Source: Planctomycetaceae bacterium
GTDB taxonomy: Bacteria; Planctomycetota; Planctomycetia; Pirellulales; Pirellulaceae
Assembly (NCBI GenBank): GCA_002709045.1
Contig: PAPJ01000035.1
Coordinates: 41,236 to 105,235 of the forward strand
Length of the DNA stretch: 64,000 nt
Direction: 5' to 3'
This document shows, in pieces, positions 9,233 to 18,268 of this stretch. The first letter of the stretch is position 1. Each line of letters opens with the position of its first letter. A model generated the notes under the pieces. It worked only from the letters and a program-made list of their open reading frames with translations, was not told the DNA's origin and did not search any database. Made by a program: the position numbers and the translations under genes.

Positions 9233-10173
9233 TACATACGGACTCCCCGGTAATGTACCCAATTACGACTTGACCGGAATAATCCCCAGGTCGCTAATGC
9301 CAGCACGACAAACAAGACCCAGGCAATTGCTGAAGCATAGCCCATTTCCAAATCTCGAAATGCCGTCAAAAACAGTTGTAGTGAAATCAACAAACTTGCT
9401 TCCGCCGGCTGCCCGGTACCTTCACTAACAATATAAACCTGAGTGAATGCCTGAACGGATTGAATGATCCCTAAGATCAAATTGAAGAAGATAATCGGAG
9501 ACAACATCGGTAGCGTAATATATCGAAACTTCCGCAACCAACCGGCTCCATCCAACTCAGCAGCCTGATAAAGCGATGCATCAACGTCACCGAGTGCTGC
9601 CAGATAGATCAACATAAAATTCCCGACGCCCCACAACGACATCAGCGTTAGACCGTCTTTAGAACCAAATTGCAACGGTGAAGAAAATGACATCCCTTCC
9701 TGAATCCCCTGAAACCATAGCGGCGGCGTTTCATAAACAAACCCTAACAGCCCGTTAACCATGCCATCGCGCGGGTCAAGCAGCCACAACCAGAGAATCG
9801 ATGATGCAACCATTGGCACCATCGAAGGCAAATAAAATAAAGTTCGAAAGAAAGCCTGACCACGAACTTTCCAATTCAACATCACTGCCAATCCAATTGC
9901 CAGCATAATTGATAATGGAATCGAAACGGCCGCATAATAAAAGGTGTTCCATAAGGCTTTACCAAAACCTTTACCTTGAATAATCTCGCGGACAATACGC
10001 TCGTAATGATCAATACCTACAAAACGCGGGGATGTCAGTAAATCATATTCAGTGAATGACCAAATCAGTGAAGCTACAAATGGGTACACAAACAACAGAG
10101 CAAGGCCAAGTAACCACGGGCTAACAAATAGCCATCCCGACCACCGGTGCATTCTCTTTGACCGTGCTGACAT
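9232..10173 (-). CDS. Sugar ABC transporter permease (MalF/UgpA-like)
   Basis: A 313-residue inner-membrane permease with six predicted helices and the EAA-loop equivalent QAAELDGAGWLRKFRYITLPMLSP region, as in MalF/UgpA. The ATG at 10173 overlaps the TAA of the upstream peptidase-S51 gene by one base. The TAATG arrangement recurs at its own 3' end, so four genes in a row are tightly coupled. Substrate specificity is not visible. Confidence 0.9.
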   Translation of the reverse strand: MSARSKRMHRWSGWLFVSPWLLGLALLFVYPFVASLIWSFTEYDLLTSPRFVGIDHYERIVREIIQGKGFGKALWNTFYYAAVSIPLSIMLAIGLAVMLNWKVRGQAFFRTLFYLPSMVPMVASSILWLWLLDPRDGMVNGLLGFVYETPPLWFQGIQEGMSFSSPLQFGSKDGLTLMSLWGVGNFMLIYLAALGDVDASLYQAAELDGAGWLRKFRYITLPMLSPIIFFNLILGIIQSVQAFTQVYIVSEGTGQPAEASLLISLQLFLTAFRDLEMGYASAIAWVLFVVLALATWGLFRSSRNWVHYRGVRM

Positions 10174-11786
10174 TATCTTGACTCTTCTTTATCCACAGCA
10201 CGACGGTCTACTAAATCAAAAGAATGGCCGGAATCGACCGTCACATAGTCTTTCTCTCCTGCAACTAAAGGTCGACGGCGATCATAAAAGTGCACTGCTC
10301 CGTCTCCTTTGACGGCACCAATCTTCCCCTGAACAACTAATGCCGTGCCTTCATCGATACCAATACCAAGCAATTGCGGGTACTTATTCACCAACGATGT
10401 CATATCCTTAAATCGATCACGCTGTTTAAAGTGCTGATCGATCGCTGTGCCGGGTAAAAAGGCAAAACCCTTCTCATAGCCTGGAGCCATAATATCGCGG
10501 TTTCCAAGTGGATTGGCGCGAGCGAGGTAACCTCCCTGAATGGAGGCTCCGGCAGAACTACCGCCAATGATTCCTCCTCTGGCGAGCACTGCATGCATCA
10601 GCGGGTACGCTTTTGTATGTTCATAAGCATCTACAAACCGCCACTGCCGTCCACCACCAAACCAAATACCATCAGCAGTCTTTAATACATCAAGCATTTC
10701 TTTGGACTCAACATCCTCTAACTTACGTTGGGTCAGCACAGTTACATTTTTCGCTCCACCAGCCTCAAACATTCGTTTACCGTAATCATTTGCCAACGGA
10801 TCAGGCATGGAAGTCGGCAGAACAACGATATGAGCCTCTTCACCACCAGCTGCTGCGACAAATTCTCTGACCAATTCAAGCGGCATGCGACCACCCCCGA
10901 CAATCATCAATGTTCCCTCTTGGACAATCGGCTGAGTCACCTTCGATGTGGGAAATACCGGAAACTGACGATCTCGGACAATACGCCGTAAACTGGTTAA
11001 ATCGATAAGCTCATCAGCTGAATACTTAACCTTTTCGTCCTGTCCTTTGCGAGCACGAGGTAATACAGCCGTGACGGTTCCCGAACCGACAACTTTCATA
11101 AATCGCCGATCCACTAAAAGCGCCGTATTTTCATCAATCCCCAGTCCCACTTTGGAATCATTTTTACGAGTCGCATGTTGCAATCGACCCAGCCGCTGAC
11201 GCTCGGTAAAGTGCTGATCAATCACGACTCCCGGCAACAAATCAAATCCGGTGTCTAGCATAGCTCGTCGGGTACCTCCGACGATAGTTAACTGAGACTG
11301 AACTGCAGCTCCGGCACTTGTGCCTCCCACAACACCGCCTCTTTGCAAAAATTGATCTAATTGCCGCTCGAAAGCTGTACCGACATAAGTATCGATAATA
11401 CGCTGCTGATCACCACCAACAAACCAAACTCCTGTCGCCTGTTTAAGTTGCCGTAAAAACATTTCAGCAGAAGCTTCTTCTCGGGATCTTGCATGTACAA
11501 GCGTAACACTGGCAATATCAAGACCTTCCCAGGACTTTGAGAATCTGGCTTGTTTATCGGTGCCTGCATCAGCCGAAGCGGTTGTTACCACTAAAACCTT
11601 AGCTTGATTTCCACCGGCCCAGGCCAGGAACTGTCCCCGCGCCGCTGTTGGAATTCTTCCGCCGCCAACAATAACAAGCCTTCCTTTAGAACCGACAGGA
11701 TCTATATACAGATCTTCTGCCAAGGATTGTTGCAAAGTCAGAAGCAGTAGTGCCAGCAGAGTGAGAGGAATGTTTTTTAAGTTCAA
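10173..11786 (-). CDS. Tandem-duplicated cyanophycinase-like peptidase S51 protein
   Basis: A secreted protein of 537 residues made of two homologous peptidase S51 units. The signal peptide ends near SLAED. Unit 1 (about residues 33-275) and unit 2 (about 290-530) each begin with a strand plus VGGGR, continue with GVWFVGGDQQR or GIWFGGGRQWR, and carry the serine elbow GTSAG (Ser157) or GSSAG (Ser411). Both then have D-QHF and LGIDE-TAL motifs. Both active-site serines are retained. S51 enzymes hydrolyse cyanophycin or Asp dipeptides; the substrate here is unknown. The start is TTG at 11786 with GGGGAG 9 bases upstream. It overlaps the sugar permease gene, an odd partnership. Confidence 0.85.
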   Translation of the reverse strand: MNLKNIPLTLLALLLLTLQQSLAEDLYIDPVGSKGRLVIVGGGRIPTAARGQFLAWAGGNQAKVLVVTTASADAGTDKQARFSKSWEGLDIASVTLVHARSREEASAEMFLRQLKQATGVWFVGGDQQRIIDTYVGTAFERQLDQFLQRGGVVGGTSAGAAVQSQLTIVGGTRRAMLDTGFDLLPGVVIDQHFTERQRLGRLQHATRKNDSKVGLGIDENTALLVDRRFMKVVGSGTVTAVLPRARKGQDEKVKYSADELIDLTSLRRIVRDRQFPVFPTSKVTQPIVQEGTLMIVGGGRMPLELVREFVAAAGGEEAHIVVLPTSMPDPLANDYGKRMFEAGGAKNVTVLTQRKLEDVESKEMLDVLKTADGIWFGGGRQWRFVDAYEHTKAYPLMHAVLARGGIIGGSSAGASIQGGYLARANPLGNRDIMAPGYEKGFAFLPGTAIDQHFKQRDRFKDMTSLVNKYPQLLGIGIDEGTALVVQGKIGAVKGDGAVHFYDRRRPLVAGEKDYVTVDSGHSFDLVDRRAVDKEESR

Positions 11787-11825
11787 ATTGCTAGTCTCCC
11801 CAACAACGATGTTATTTGTTTTAGT

Positions 11826-13837
11826 TTATGACTGGTCGCCCAATGCTTTTGAACCAGCTTCCAGAGTTTTGACAATTTTTTCGACATCGTAGACACATCC
11901 TCCCCAGGTACCACCGCCGACTTTTTGCAGCGCAGCCCACAGTCTGGTGTCATTAGGTAGAGCGGGATCTTCATCAAGGCCTTCAAACATTACTCGGGAC
12001 TCAAGAAGTTGCTCGGCCTCTTCGGACGTCATGTCTTTCTCAGCAGTCCCAATCAAATTTACCGAACCGGTGAGTTTGTTACGATCAACAATAATCTCAA
12101 TTCGGTCTCCGTCCCGTACTCGGCCAATCGGGCCATTGGCTAGAGCTTCGGGGCCAACATGTCCAATACAGGCTCCAGTACTAACACCTGAGAACCGGGC
12201 ATCGGTAACAATTGCCACTTCCTTACCCCACTTAAGGAATTTCAACGCTGAGGTCAGTTGATAAGTTTCCTCCATCCCCGTTCCCAACGGACCACGTCCT
12301 AGCAGCACAAGAATATCACCTGGTTTGAGTGCAGGCTCGAGCTGACCTTTAATCGCCATAATGGCATCGCGTTCCGATGTGAATACTCGAGCAGGCCCGA
12401 TTTTACGATAAACGCCATCATCATCCACAACGGAAGGATCTATGGACGTCGCCTTAATAACAGAACCTTCCGGACAAATATTTCCCCGGGGAAAACAAAC
12501 GGTGCTGGTGAGACCTCGATTCACTGCTTCTGAAGGTGGAATAATGACATCATCAGGGTTAATACCATCGTATTTCTCGAGTCGAGATCTCAATTTCTGA
12601 CGTCGTTCCGATTGTTCCCACCAATCCAGCACTGTGCCTAATGTCTGCCCGCTAACTGTAAGAACAGAAGTGTCAAGTAAGCCCATTTTGCGAAGATGTA
12701 GCATAACTTCAGGAACTCCCCAGCCAGAAAAAATTGAACGGTAGGATGGTTCGCAGGGCCATTAGGAAGCACATCGACAAAACGTGGAACCTGACGGTTT
12801 ACGTCACTCCAATCATCAACAGTCGGGCGCTTCAGCCCACCGGCATGCGCGACAGCCGGAATGTGAAGCAATAGGTTAGTCGAACCACCACAGGCAGCGT
12901 GTACTGCCATAGCATTACGAATAGAGGCATCCGTAACGATATCTTTAAGCCTAAGTTTCCTTTCGACTAAATGAGTTAAGGCATGTGCACTGCGAATAGC
13001 GTTATCAATCCAGATCGCCTGCCCACTTGGTGCCAGAGCAGCATGAGGCAATGTCATCCCCATAGCTTCCGCGACCACCTGGCTAGTAGCTGCTGTCCCC
13101 AGAAACTGACACCCACCACCCGGAGTACCGCAGGCTCGACAACCTACTACTGACGCATCTTCGAGTGTAATCTCGCCATGCACATAACGCGCACTAATAG
13201 TTTGCACAGCGCCGGCATCTTCACTTTCTTCAGGCGGTAATGTAACACCACCAGGGATAATAATACCCGGCAGTTCGTTTTGACCATTAAGTGCAAGCAT
13301 CATAGCGGGCAAACCTTTGTCACAAGTCGCCACGCCTAACAATCCTTGACGTGTTGGCAGGGAACGAATCAGACGCCGCATCACAACCGCCGCATCATTT
13401 CGGTAAGGCAGGCTATCGAACATGCCTGTCGTACCCTGACTACGACCGTCGCAGGGGTCACTGCAATAAGCTGCGAATGGAATCCCGCCCAGTTCCTTGA
13501 TCGTTTGCGCAGCGGCCTGAACTAATAATCCGACTTCCCAGTGACCGGTATGATAACCCAATGCAATCGGGGAACCATCCTCCGCCCGCATTCCTCCCTG
13601 CGTGCTGAGGACAAGATACTGAGGACGTAGCAAATCCTGAGGATCCCATCCCATGCCGGCATTTTGAGTTAACCCAAACAGATCACCACTCGACCAAGTT
13701 CGTAGAATCTCGTCGGGTAAAGGTAAAGATCCTTCTGGCCCGGGTGCTTTTGTTTGCACATCCAACACTCCGTCTCCGGGAGTAACCAACTCCATTAAGC
13801 TGGCCAATTGCTGAACTGCTGTATCTTCATTATTCAT
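11826..13837 (-). pseudogene. Aldonate (D-xylonate-type) dehydratase, YjhG/YagF family, interrupted by a one-base frameshift
   Basis: IlvD/Edd-superfamily Fe-S dehydratase. The 5' part (13837 to about 12720) gives [21 protein letters not shown] and [14 protein letters not shown], with the cluster-type cysteines. The 3' part (from about 12720 to 11826) gives VCFPRGNICPEGSVIKA, GTGMEETYQLTSALK and DARFSGVSTGACIGH. The whole agrees very closely with my recollection of E. coli YjhG over about 650 residues. Near 12718-12721 the run GGGG (minus sense) is one base short: restoring a base turns LAGEFLK into [12 protein letters not shown] and joins both halves. Either a real inactivation or a homopolymer sequencing error. 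The start used is the ATG at 13837. Confidence 0.85.
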
Positions 13838-13850
13838 GTAATTCACTTTT

Positions 13851-14507
13851 CTATGTGATCTCTGATTCTGTAGCAACTGGCTTAGTCTTGTTTTTCACAA
13901 ATCGCTGTACTACGAATGTTAATAAAACCGGACCACCAATACTTATGCCCATCGCCAATGGAAACCAATCGTGTTCGCTAGCAATATGTCCAAATGCACT
14001 ATATGCGAGTGAAATTCCCAGATTGCTTAGGAAAACCGGCAGGATAAATCGTCGCCAACTGAGTTCATGGACGCCCATCAATAAAATACTAGCCTCTGCC
14101 AGAACTGGTACACCACGTGCGAGAATAAGAAATCCCGGACCGAATCGATAGGTTAATTCGGAAGCACGATCAAGATCTTCCTGCTGTGAGAAACGCAAAG
14201 CAAAAGGACGACCATATTTACGGGCGAACCAAAATCCCAGAACAGCACCCAAATTCATTCCAATCCATGAAACAAGCATCCCTGCAAACCAGTGCATTTG
14301 TCCACCGGTAAAAGTGGATACCACACTACTTGGTATTGGAAGAAAAATATCACCCGATAAAAGTAAAATAACTACACCGGCCAGCCAGATCGAATTTTCA
14401 AACTGTGAGACCCAATCTTCAATGAATTCTCCAAAGAAAAGCAACGGGATAATCGGGATTGCCATCACCAGACATATTGGAATCAACTGACGAAACAAAG
14501 TTTGCAA
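13851..14507 (-). CDS. DedA/SNARE-associated (VTT-domain) membrane protein
   Basis: A polytopic membrane protein of 218 residues. The DedA/VTT features are the phrase [23 protein letters not shown], the glycine-rich loop [17 protein letters not shown] and the central Arg-containing [17 protein letters not shown]. DedA proteins are linked to membrane homeostasis and lipid-carrier flipping. The start is TTG at 14507 with GGAG 7 bases upstream. It lies directly upstream of the dehydratase gene (13-base gap to its ATG) on the same strand. Confidence 0.85.
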   Translation of the reverse strand: MQTLFRQLIPICLVMAIPIIPLLFFGEFIEDWVSQFENSIWLAGVVILLLSGDIFLPIPSSVVSTFTGGQMHWFAGMLVSWIGMNLGAVLGFWFARKYGRPFALRFSQQEDLDRASELTYRFGPGFLILARGVPVLAEASILLMGVHELSWRRFILPVFLSNLGISLAYSAFGHIASEHDWFPLAMGISIGGPVLLTFVVQRFVKNKTKPVATESEIT

Positions 14508-14549
14508 TATACGACTCCGAGAAGAATAAAGAGATTCAGTAGGCTGCGG

Positions 14550-15203
14550 CTACTCTTGCTCTTGGCTGCCGCAACTAATACCAAAGAAGTCACCACCTTT
14601 GAGACTTTCATCATCTGTACCCCAGGCAATTTCCTTTGGCATGCGTTTCATAAGTGGAATATGTTTTGAACAATGAATATAGGCTTCGTCAATCGTCACT
14701 TGCACCCAACGCTCCGGCTTGCGTCCTCCCTGATGTTCACACTTCACGCGAATCTCACCGGTAACGCGAGGATCTTCCAGAAGCTGCTTATTCTCCAGGA
14801 TTTCAGCTTTCCCATTGAGATGCAATCCAATGGTCGTTTCAAAAAAGTCCACCAATAGCAATCCAATATGCGGGTTCTCTGTCAGATTTCCCAGACTGGC
14901 CATCACACCATTACCTCGTAATTCCGGATAAACGACGGTTTTATCATCAAGAGCAACGACAAAACCTGGTAGACCGCAACGAATTGTACAATCACACTCT
15001 CCTTGACTATCAGAGGTCGAAACAAACATCATTTCCATGCGTGAGACGAAACGGTGCATTTCATCATTAAGGTGATCAACAACCTGACGAGCGTAGAACC
15101 GTTTGGCGCGTAAAGAGGTCCCGTATTTCTCCTGCAGTATGTGTTCACCGCGTGAACCTGATGGAGTTTCGCTCTCAGATTGTTCGTTGCGTTGGTTTGT
15201 CAT
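14550..15203 (-). CDS. FMN-binding pyridoxamine 5'-phosphate oxidase-like protein
   Basis: A 217-residue split-barrel flavoprotein of the pyridoxamine-phosphate-oxidase-like superfamily. The core (about residues 50-170) contains MMFVSTSDSQGECDCTIRCG, followed by VVALDDKTVVYPELRGNGV and GNLTENPHIGLLLVDF, the usual strand order and FMN-phosphate region. The C-terminal region includes YIHCSKHIP, common in the subgroup annotated as putative flavin reductases. It is not PdxH itself, whose substrate motif is missing. It heads the run of minus-strand genes leading to the dehydratase and ABC genes, though a 42-base gap separates it from the DedA gene. Confidence 0.75.
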   Translation of the reverse strand: MTNQRNEQSESETPSGSRGEHILQEKYGTSLRAKRFYARQVVDHLNDEMHRFVSRMEMMFVSTSDSQGECDCTIRCGLPGFVVALDDKTVVYPELRGNGVMASLGNLTENPHIGLLLVDFFETTIGLHLNGKAEILENKQLLEDPRVTGEIRVKCEHQGGRKPERWVQVTIDEAYIHCSKHIPLMKRMPKEIAWGTDDESLKGGDFFGISCGSQEQE

Positions 15204-15514
15204 TTTCTATTAATAAAATATGAATCAACAGGGATTTACTTCAGTTTACACATAGCCTCGCTAACCGGTAAGTGAATCAACCCACCAATCCGCAAGGCTT
15301 TACATTTCCATGTCCCAATTATTCCAATTTTACATAAATTGAATTGTTGATCCTTCATCGAATTGATTTGTATTCCGATAACTGAAACTGTAGCCCAAGC
15401 ACTCTTGTTCACCTAACACTTCTGCTTCCGCTTTTGTCCACCTAAGCCTCTTAGCCCACCTAGTCTATTGTCCGAGAAGCATGTGTGTTCAGTGTTGTCA
15501 TCCGAGGTTCTACT
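15204..15514. other. Divergent intergenic region with three CACCTA words
   Basis: This AT-rich gap carries the sequence CACCTA three times within about 50 bases (around 15410-15460), on the approach to the gene at 15515. No promoter consensus, hairpin or RNA is convincing. Confidence 0.3.
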
Positions 15515-15817
15515 ATGCTTTCTATAATGTCTAAGAAATCGACCGAATTGAACAAAGACTATTTACGCCAGAGAATCCACCAAACACTTTGCGAAATTGG
15601 TGAACTTGATTCATCCCAGTTCCCACTTAACGAACGTCCACTGATGCGTGGCGGAAATCCATGCGGAGTGCTTTTCAGTGTAAATGGCCCTCGGCAGATT
15701 ATGCTGACAGCAGTATGGGACACTATGAAGAACAAACTTTTTGTTTACGATTCAACCGGTAGTCGCTGTGATCAACTTTCAATCGACCCACTGACTACCG
15801 TAATGGCAATAGCATAA
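15515..15817 (+). CDS. Conserved-looking small hypothetical protein
   Basis: A 100-residue soluble protein of unknown function. ATG at 15515 is chosen because GAGG lies 7 bases upstream; a frame-compatible start at 15485 lacks one. The C-terminal half, containing FSVNGPRQIMLTAVWD, KLFVYDSTGSR and a hydrophobic end, looks like a compact beta domain. There is no signal peptide or membrane segment. It is isolated between divergent and convergent neighbours. Confidence 0.6.
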   Translation: MLSIMSKKSTELNKDYLRQRIHQTLCEIGELDSSQFPLNERPLMRGGNPCGVLFSVNGPRQIMLTAVWDTMKNKLFVYDSTGSRCDQLSIDPLTTVMAIA

Positions 15818-15835
15818 ATTATCTATTTCGCACAG

Positions 15836-16747
15836 CTAAGAAGATTCAGCTGTTTTTACCAGAGCTTTGTCTCTAGCACCGAAAAATTTCCGCCACAGGT
15901 TAGTCAGCGGAGTTGCTAACAGATAGTAGAGGAAAATTACGGGTAAAGCAATTTCCTGAAAGACCAAAGCGAAAATAACGGCAAATAGAATCTGGACAAT
16001 CTTAAAATAATGACGTTTCATCGACTTCTTCTTAGCAAGCTGTTTCGCTAAGTGTGGATAACGTATTCCGGAAACCATTAGCCAGGCCAAAACGACCGTC
16101 AGTGGTGGAACCACCAGCATGACCAATTGATACACATCAAGGCTAGCACTTTCCAGTATCGTTTCTCTCTGAAGCATAATATCGGGCATAGCCATTGCGA
16201 ATGTGGCAATGGTACCCGCAGCAGCCGGCGAGGGTAAGCCTCGGAAATAAGAGGTATCAGCATCCTCATCCGCTTCAACGTTATAACGGGCAAGTCGCAG
16301 AATGGCACACAAGGTATAGATCCCTGCAGCACCTTTCATTAATCGGGGATGAAAAATATCGGCAAAAAACAGCATGATAAATGCCGGAGCTACCCCGAAC
16401 GTGATTACGTCGCACAAGCTATCCAATTCCATACCGAATTTGCTGGTCTGATTCAGCAGACGGGCTACCTGACCGTCAAGAGCATCAAAGAGCATCCCCA
16501 AAAAGATCAAAGCTCCCGCATAACGAAGAGCTTCGTATGCACCGGGGTCAAGCGGCAGGGCCGCAGCATTCTCCATGCTCTCGGCCGCCAGTCTGATTCC
16601 AACCGCTTTGGTCGCTAGGCCAACAGCCGTCAATCCACAAATTGCATTACCTAACGTCATCAACGTAGGAAGAATTGGAAATTTGGAATCATCCGACCAA
16701 TCGTCTTCGAGATTCACTTCAAGATCTTGCGGCAAATCGTAGTTCAT
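15836..16747 (-). CDS. pssA: CDP-diacylglycerol--serine O-phosphatidyltransferase
   Basis: An integral membrane enzyme that transfers phosphatidate from CDP-diacylglycerol to L-serine. The CDP-alcohol phosphatidyltransferase signature DG-x2-AR-x8-G-x3-D-x3-D is complete at D91-G92, A95-R96, G105, D109 and D113. Several hydrophobic helices surround it. The start is ATG at 16747, 45 bases downstream of the phosphatidylserine decarboxylase gene on the same strand. The two genes supply successive steps to phosphatidylethanolamine. Confidence 0.92.
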   Translation of the reverse strand: MNYDLPQDLEVNLEDDWSDDSKFPILPTLMTLGNAICGLTAVGLATKAVGIRLAAESMENAAALPLDPGAYEALRYAGALIFLGMLFDALDGQVARLLNQTSKFGMELDSLCDVITFGVAPAFIMLFFADIFHPRLMKGAAGIYTLCAILRLARYNVEADEDADTSYFRGLPSPAAAGTIATFAMAMPDIMLQRETILESASLDVYQLVMLVVPPLTVVLAWLMVSGIRYPHLAKQLAKKKSMKRHYFKIVQILFAVIFALVFQEIALPVIFLYYLLATPLTNLWRKFFGARDKALVKTAESS

Positions 16748-16792
16748 AACATCAATTATAAACCTGCCTACGCCGGATTGATAATGAGCAAA

Positions 16793-17770
16793 TCACTTAT
16801 ACCTGGCAAAAACCGTTGATCCGGCCTGAACCTTATCGCCAAGTTTTACCAAAACTTCCAGATCTTGTTCCTTGGGGATGATAAGTTCTGTTCTGGAACC
16901 AAGCTTGATCATTCCAAACTGAGCACCGCGTTCAAAGGTTTGTCCTGTTTTCGACCAACAAACGATACGACGCGCCAATTGACCGGTGATTTGACGTATT
17001 CGCATAATGCGATGTGGTGCTTCTGTCGACTCTACCCACAATTCAAGCCTTTCATTTTCCCAGGCTGACTCGGGTTTAAGTGCACTAAGGAATTTTCCCT
17101 GCCGATAACGCGAGGCGAACACGGTACATGCCACCGGAACACGATTAATATGTACATTGAAAACTGAAAGGAAAATTGCAATCTTAATCGCCGGACCGTC
17201 GATCACATCGTCATGCTTGATTTCTTCAATTAAGTCGATTTTACCATCGGCAGGGGAAACCACACTGCCCGGCTGCTGGGGAATCACTCGTTTTGGATTA
17301 CGAAAGAACCAAATCACCTCGGCTTGCAAAAGCAGGGACACGACAGCCGCCAGCCACCACCATGATGAACCATTTATTGCAAACCAAATAGATGCTGCTA
17401 AAGCTGGCAGTAAAACTGAGGAAAAAATGATCATCTCCGCTAAACCTGCACGGGCAAATCCAACATTATCACGGCCGGTAAATGGATCGTCTTTTTTATC
17501 CCAGTAATAGCCGCATTGGTTGGCATAAAATTTAAGATCGCGTGGATCAAGAACATCCCACGGACATTGATTACGGTCACCTTTTCGGGTTTTCTCCATG
17601 CGGCGAATATAACGGCGACGAAATGTCTTGAGATAAGCACGACGGATGTACCCCCACAACAACTCAATTCGCATACACACTCCACCACCTGGTTGTACAC
17701 AGTGAATTTGAGAATCATGGGGCTGAATTTCTCGGCCGCCCGGAGTCATCTGAGGAATTGGGTCTGACAT
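16793..17770 (-). CDS. psd: Phosphatidylserine decarboxylase proenzyme
   Basis: A pyruvoyl enzyme that decarboxylates phosphatidylserine to phosphatidylethanolamine. The C-terminal part carries VVSPADGKIDLI, the Psd hallmark FLSVFNVHINRVP, and the self-cleavage site LGSRTEL, where Ser292 would become the pyruvoyl group. Two hydrophobic helices lie at about residues 112-150. The N-terminal 90 residues are an extension that the short Psd-A class usually lacks, rich in Arg/Lys (YLKTFRRRYIRRMEK). The start is ATG at 17770; an internal ATG 31 codons later is an alternative. Operon with pssA. Confidence 0.9.
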   Translation of the reverse strand: MSDPIPQMTPGGREIQPHDSQIHCVQPGGGVCMRIELLWGYIRRAYLKTFRRRYIRRMEKTRKGDRNQCPWDVLDPRDLKFYANQCGYYWDKKDDPFTGRDNVGFARAGLAEMIIFSSVLLPALAASIWFAINGSSWWWLAAVVSLLLQAEVIWFFRNPKRVIPQQPGSVVSPADGKIDLIEEIKHDDVIDGPAIKIAIFLSVFNVHINRVPVACTVFASRYRQGKFLSALKPESAWENERLELWVESTEAPHRIMRIRQITGQLARRIVCWSKTGQTFERGAQFGMIKLGSRTELIIPKEQDLEVLVKLGDKVQAGSTVFARYK

Positions 17771-18060
17771 GCAATGTACTTCATAAAAACCATCAGCACA
17801 TCGCCGGCAGCGACATGCGTTAAAGCCGAATTATGGGGCATGACGCATACCCTGTAAACCCTCTGCCAATACTGCACGAGGCGCAGTCTGCGGCTTAAAA
17901 TACATGCCACCACACATCCTCAGCCCAAAATATGAACGAAAGCTATCCTCTTAATGAATCTGTCTGGATGGATTCTTTTTTGTGGTAGTTAAGCTACAAC
18001 TTGTCTATTGGTTCCCAGCCATTGAAATAAAGTTAAAAGGAATCTCTATTACATTGCCGA
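17771..18060. other. Intergenic region
   Basis: An AT-rich gap upstream of psd. It contains a weak 5-bp hairpin with a T-run around 17956-17981, with no matching upstream gene on that strand. No RNA or operator is recognised. Confidence 0.3.
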
Positions 18061-18120
18061 GAAAAAATAAAATAACAAAAAACTCCGAAGATTGGCCAGC
18101 GGGCTAATCTTCGGAGTTTT
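18061..18120 (-). terminator. Strong intrinsic terminator after the tRNA
   Basis: A perfect 15-bp stem: AAAACTCCGAAGATT (18079-18093) pairs with AATCTTCGGAGTTTT (18106-18120) around a 12-base loop. Read on the minus strand it ends in a long T-rich tail (18061-18080). It closes the transcript of the PQQ gene and the CAU tRNA. Confidence 0.85.
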
Positions 18121-18158
18121 AATTAGATTAGGACGTTTTACAAGGAACGTCGCAAAAG

Positions 18159-18232
18159 TAGGCCTGGACGGACTCGAACCGCCGACAAAGGGATTATGAG
18201 TCCCCTGCTCTAACCAACTGAGCTACAGGCCC
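18159..18232 (-). tRNA. tRNA with CAU anticodon (tRNA-Ile2 or elongator tRNA-Met)
   Basis: A full cloverleaf of 74 bases: acceptor GGGCCTG/CAGGCCT, D arm GCTC/GAGC, anticodon stem GGGGA/TCCCT with loop CTCATAA, T arm GGCGG-TTCGAGT-CCGTC, discriminator A, CCA not encoded. The anticodon is CAU. There are no three consecutive G-C pairs at the base of the anticodon stem, so it is not initiator. The anticodon stem-loop resembles the lysidine-modified Ile2 type, but Met is possible. The first acceptor pair is G-U. It lies 36 bases downstream of the PQQ-protein gene on the same strand and before a terminator. Confidence 0.9.
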
Positions 18233-18268
18233 ATTACGGCATTTCATAAAAACCAAATGCCATTACCG

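Noticed and set aside
7036..10173. ATPase gene of the sugar ABC importer
   Set aside because: None of the window's ABC ATPases is of the MalK type; those at 39157-41146 belong to the peptide importer.
17956..17981. Plus-strand hairpin with T-run upstream of psd
   Set aside because: Only a 5-bp stem, and no plus-strand gene ends before it.
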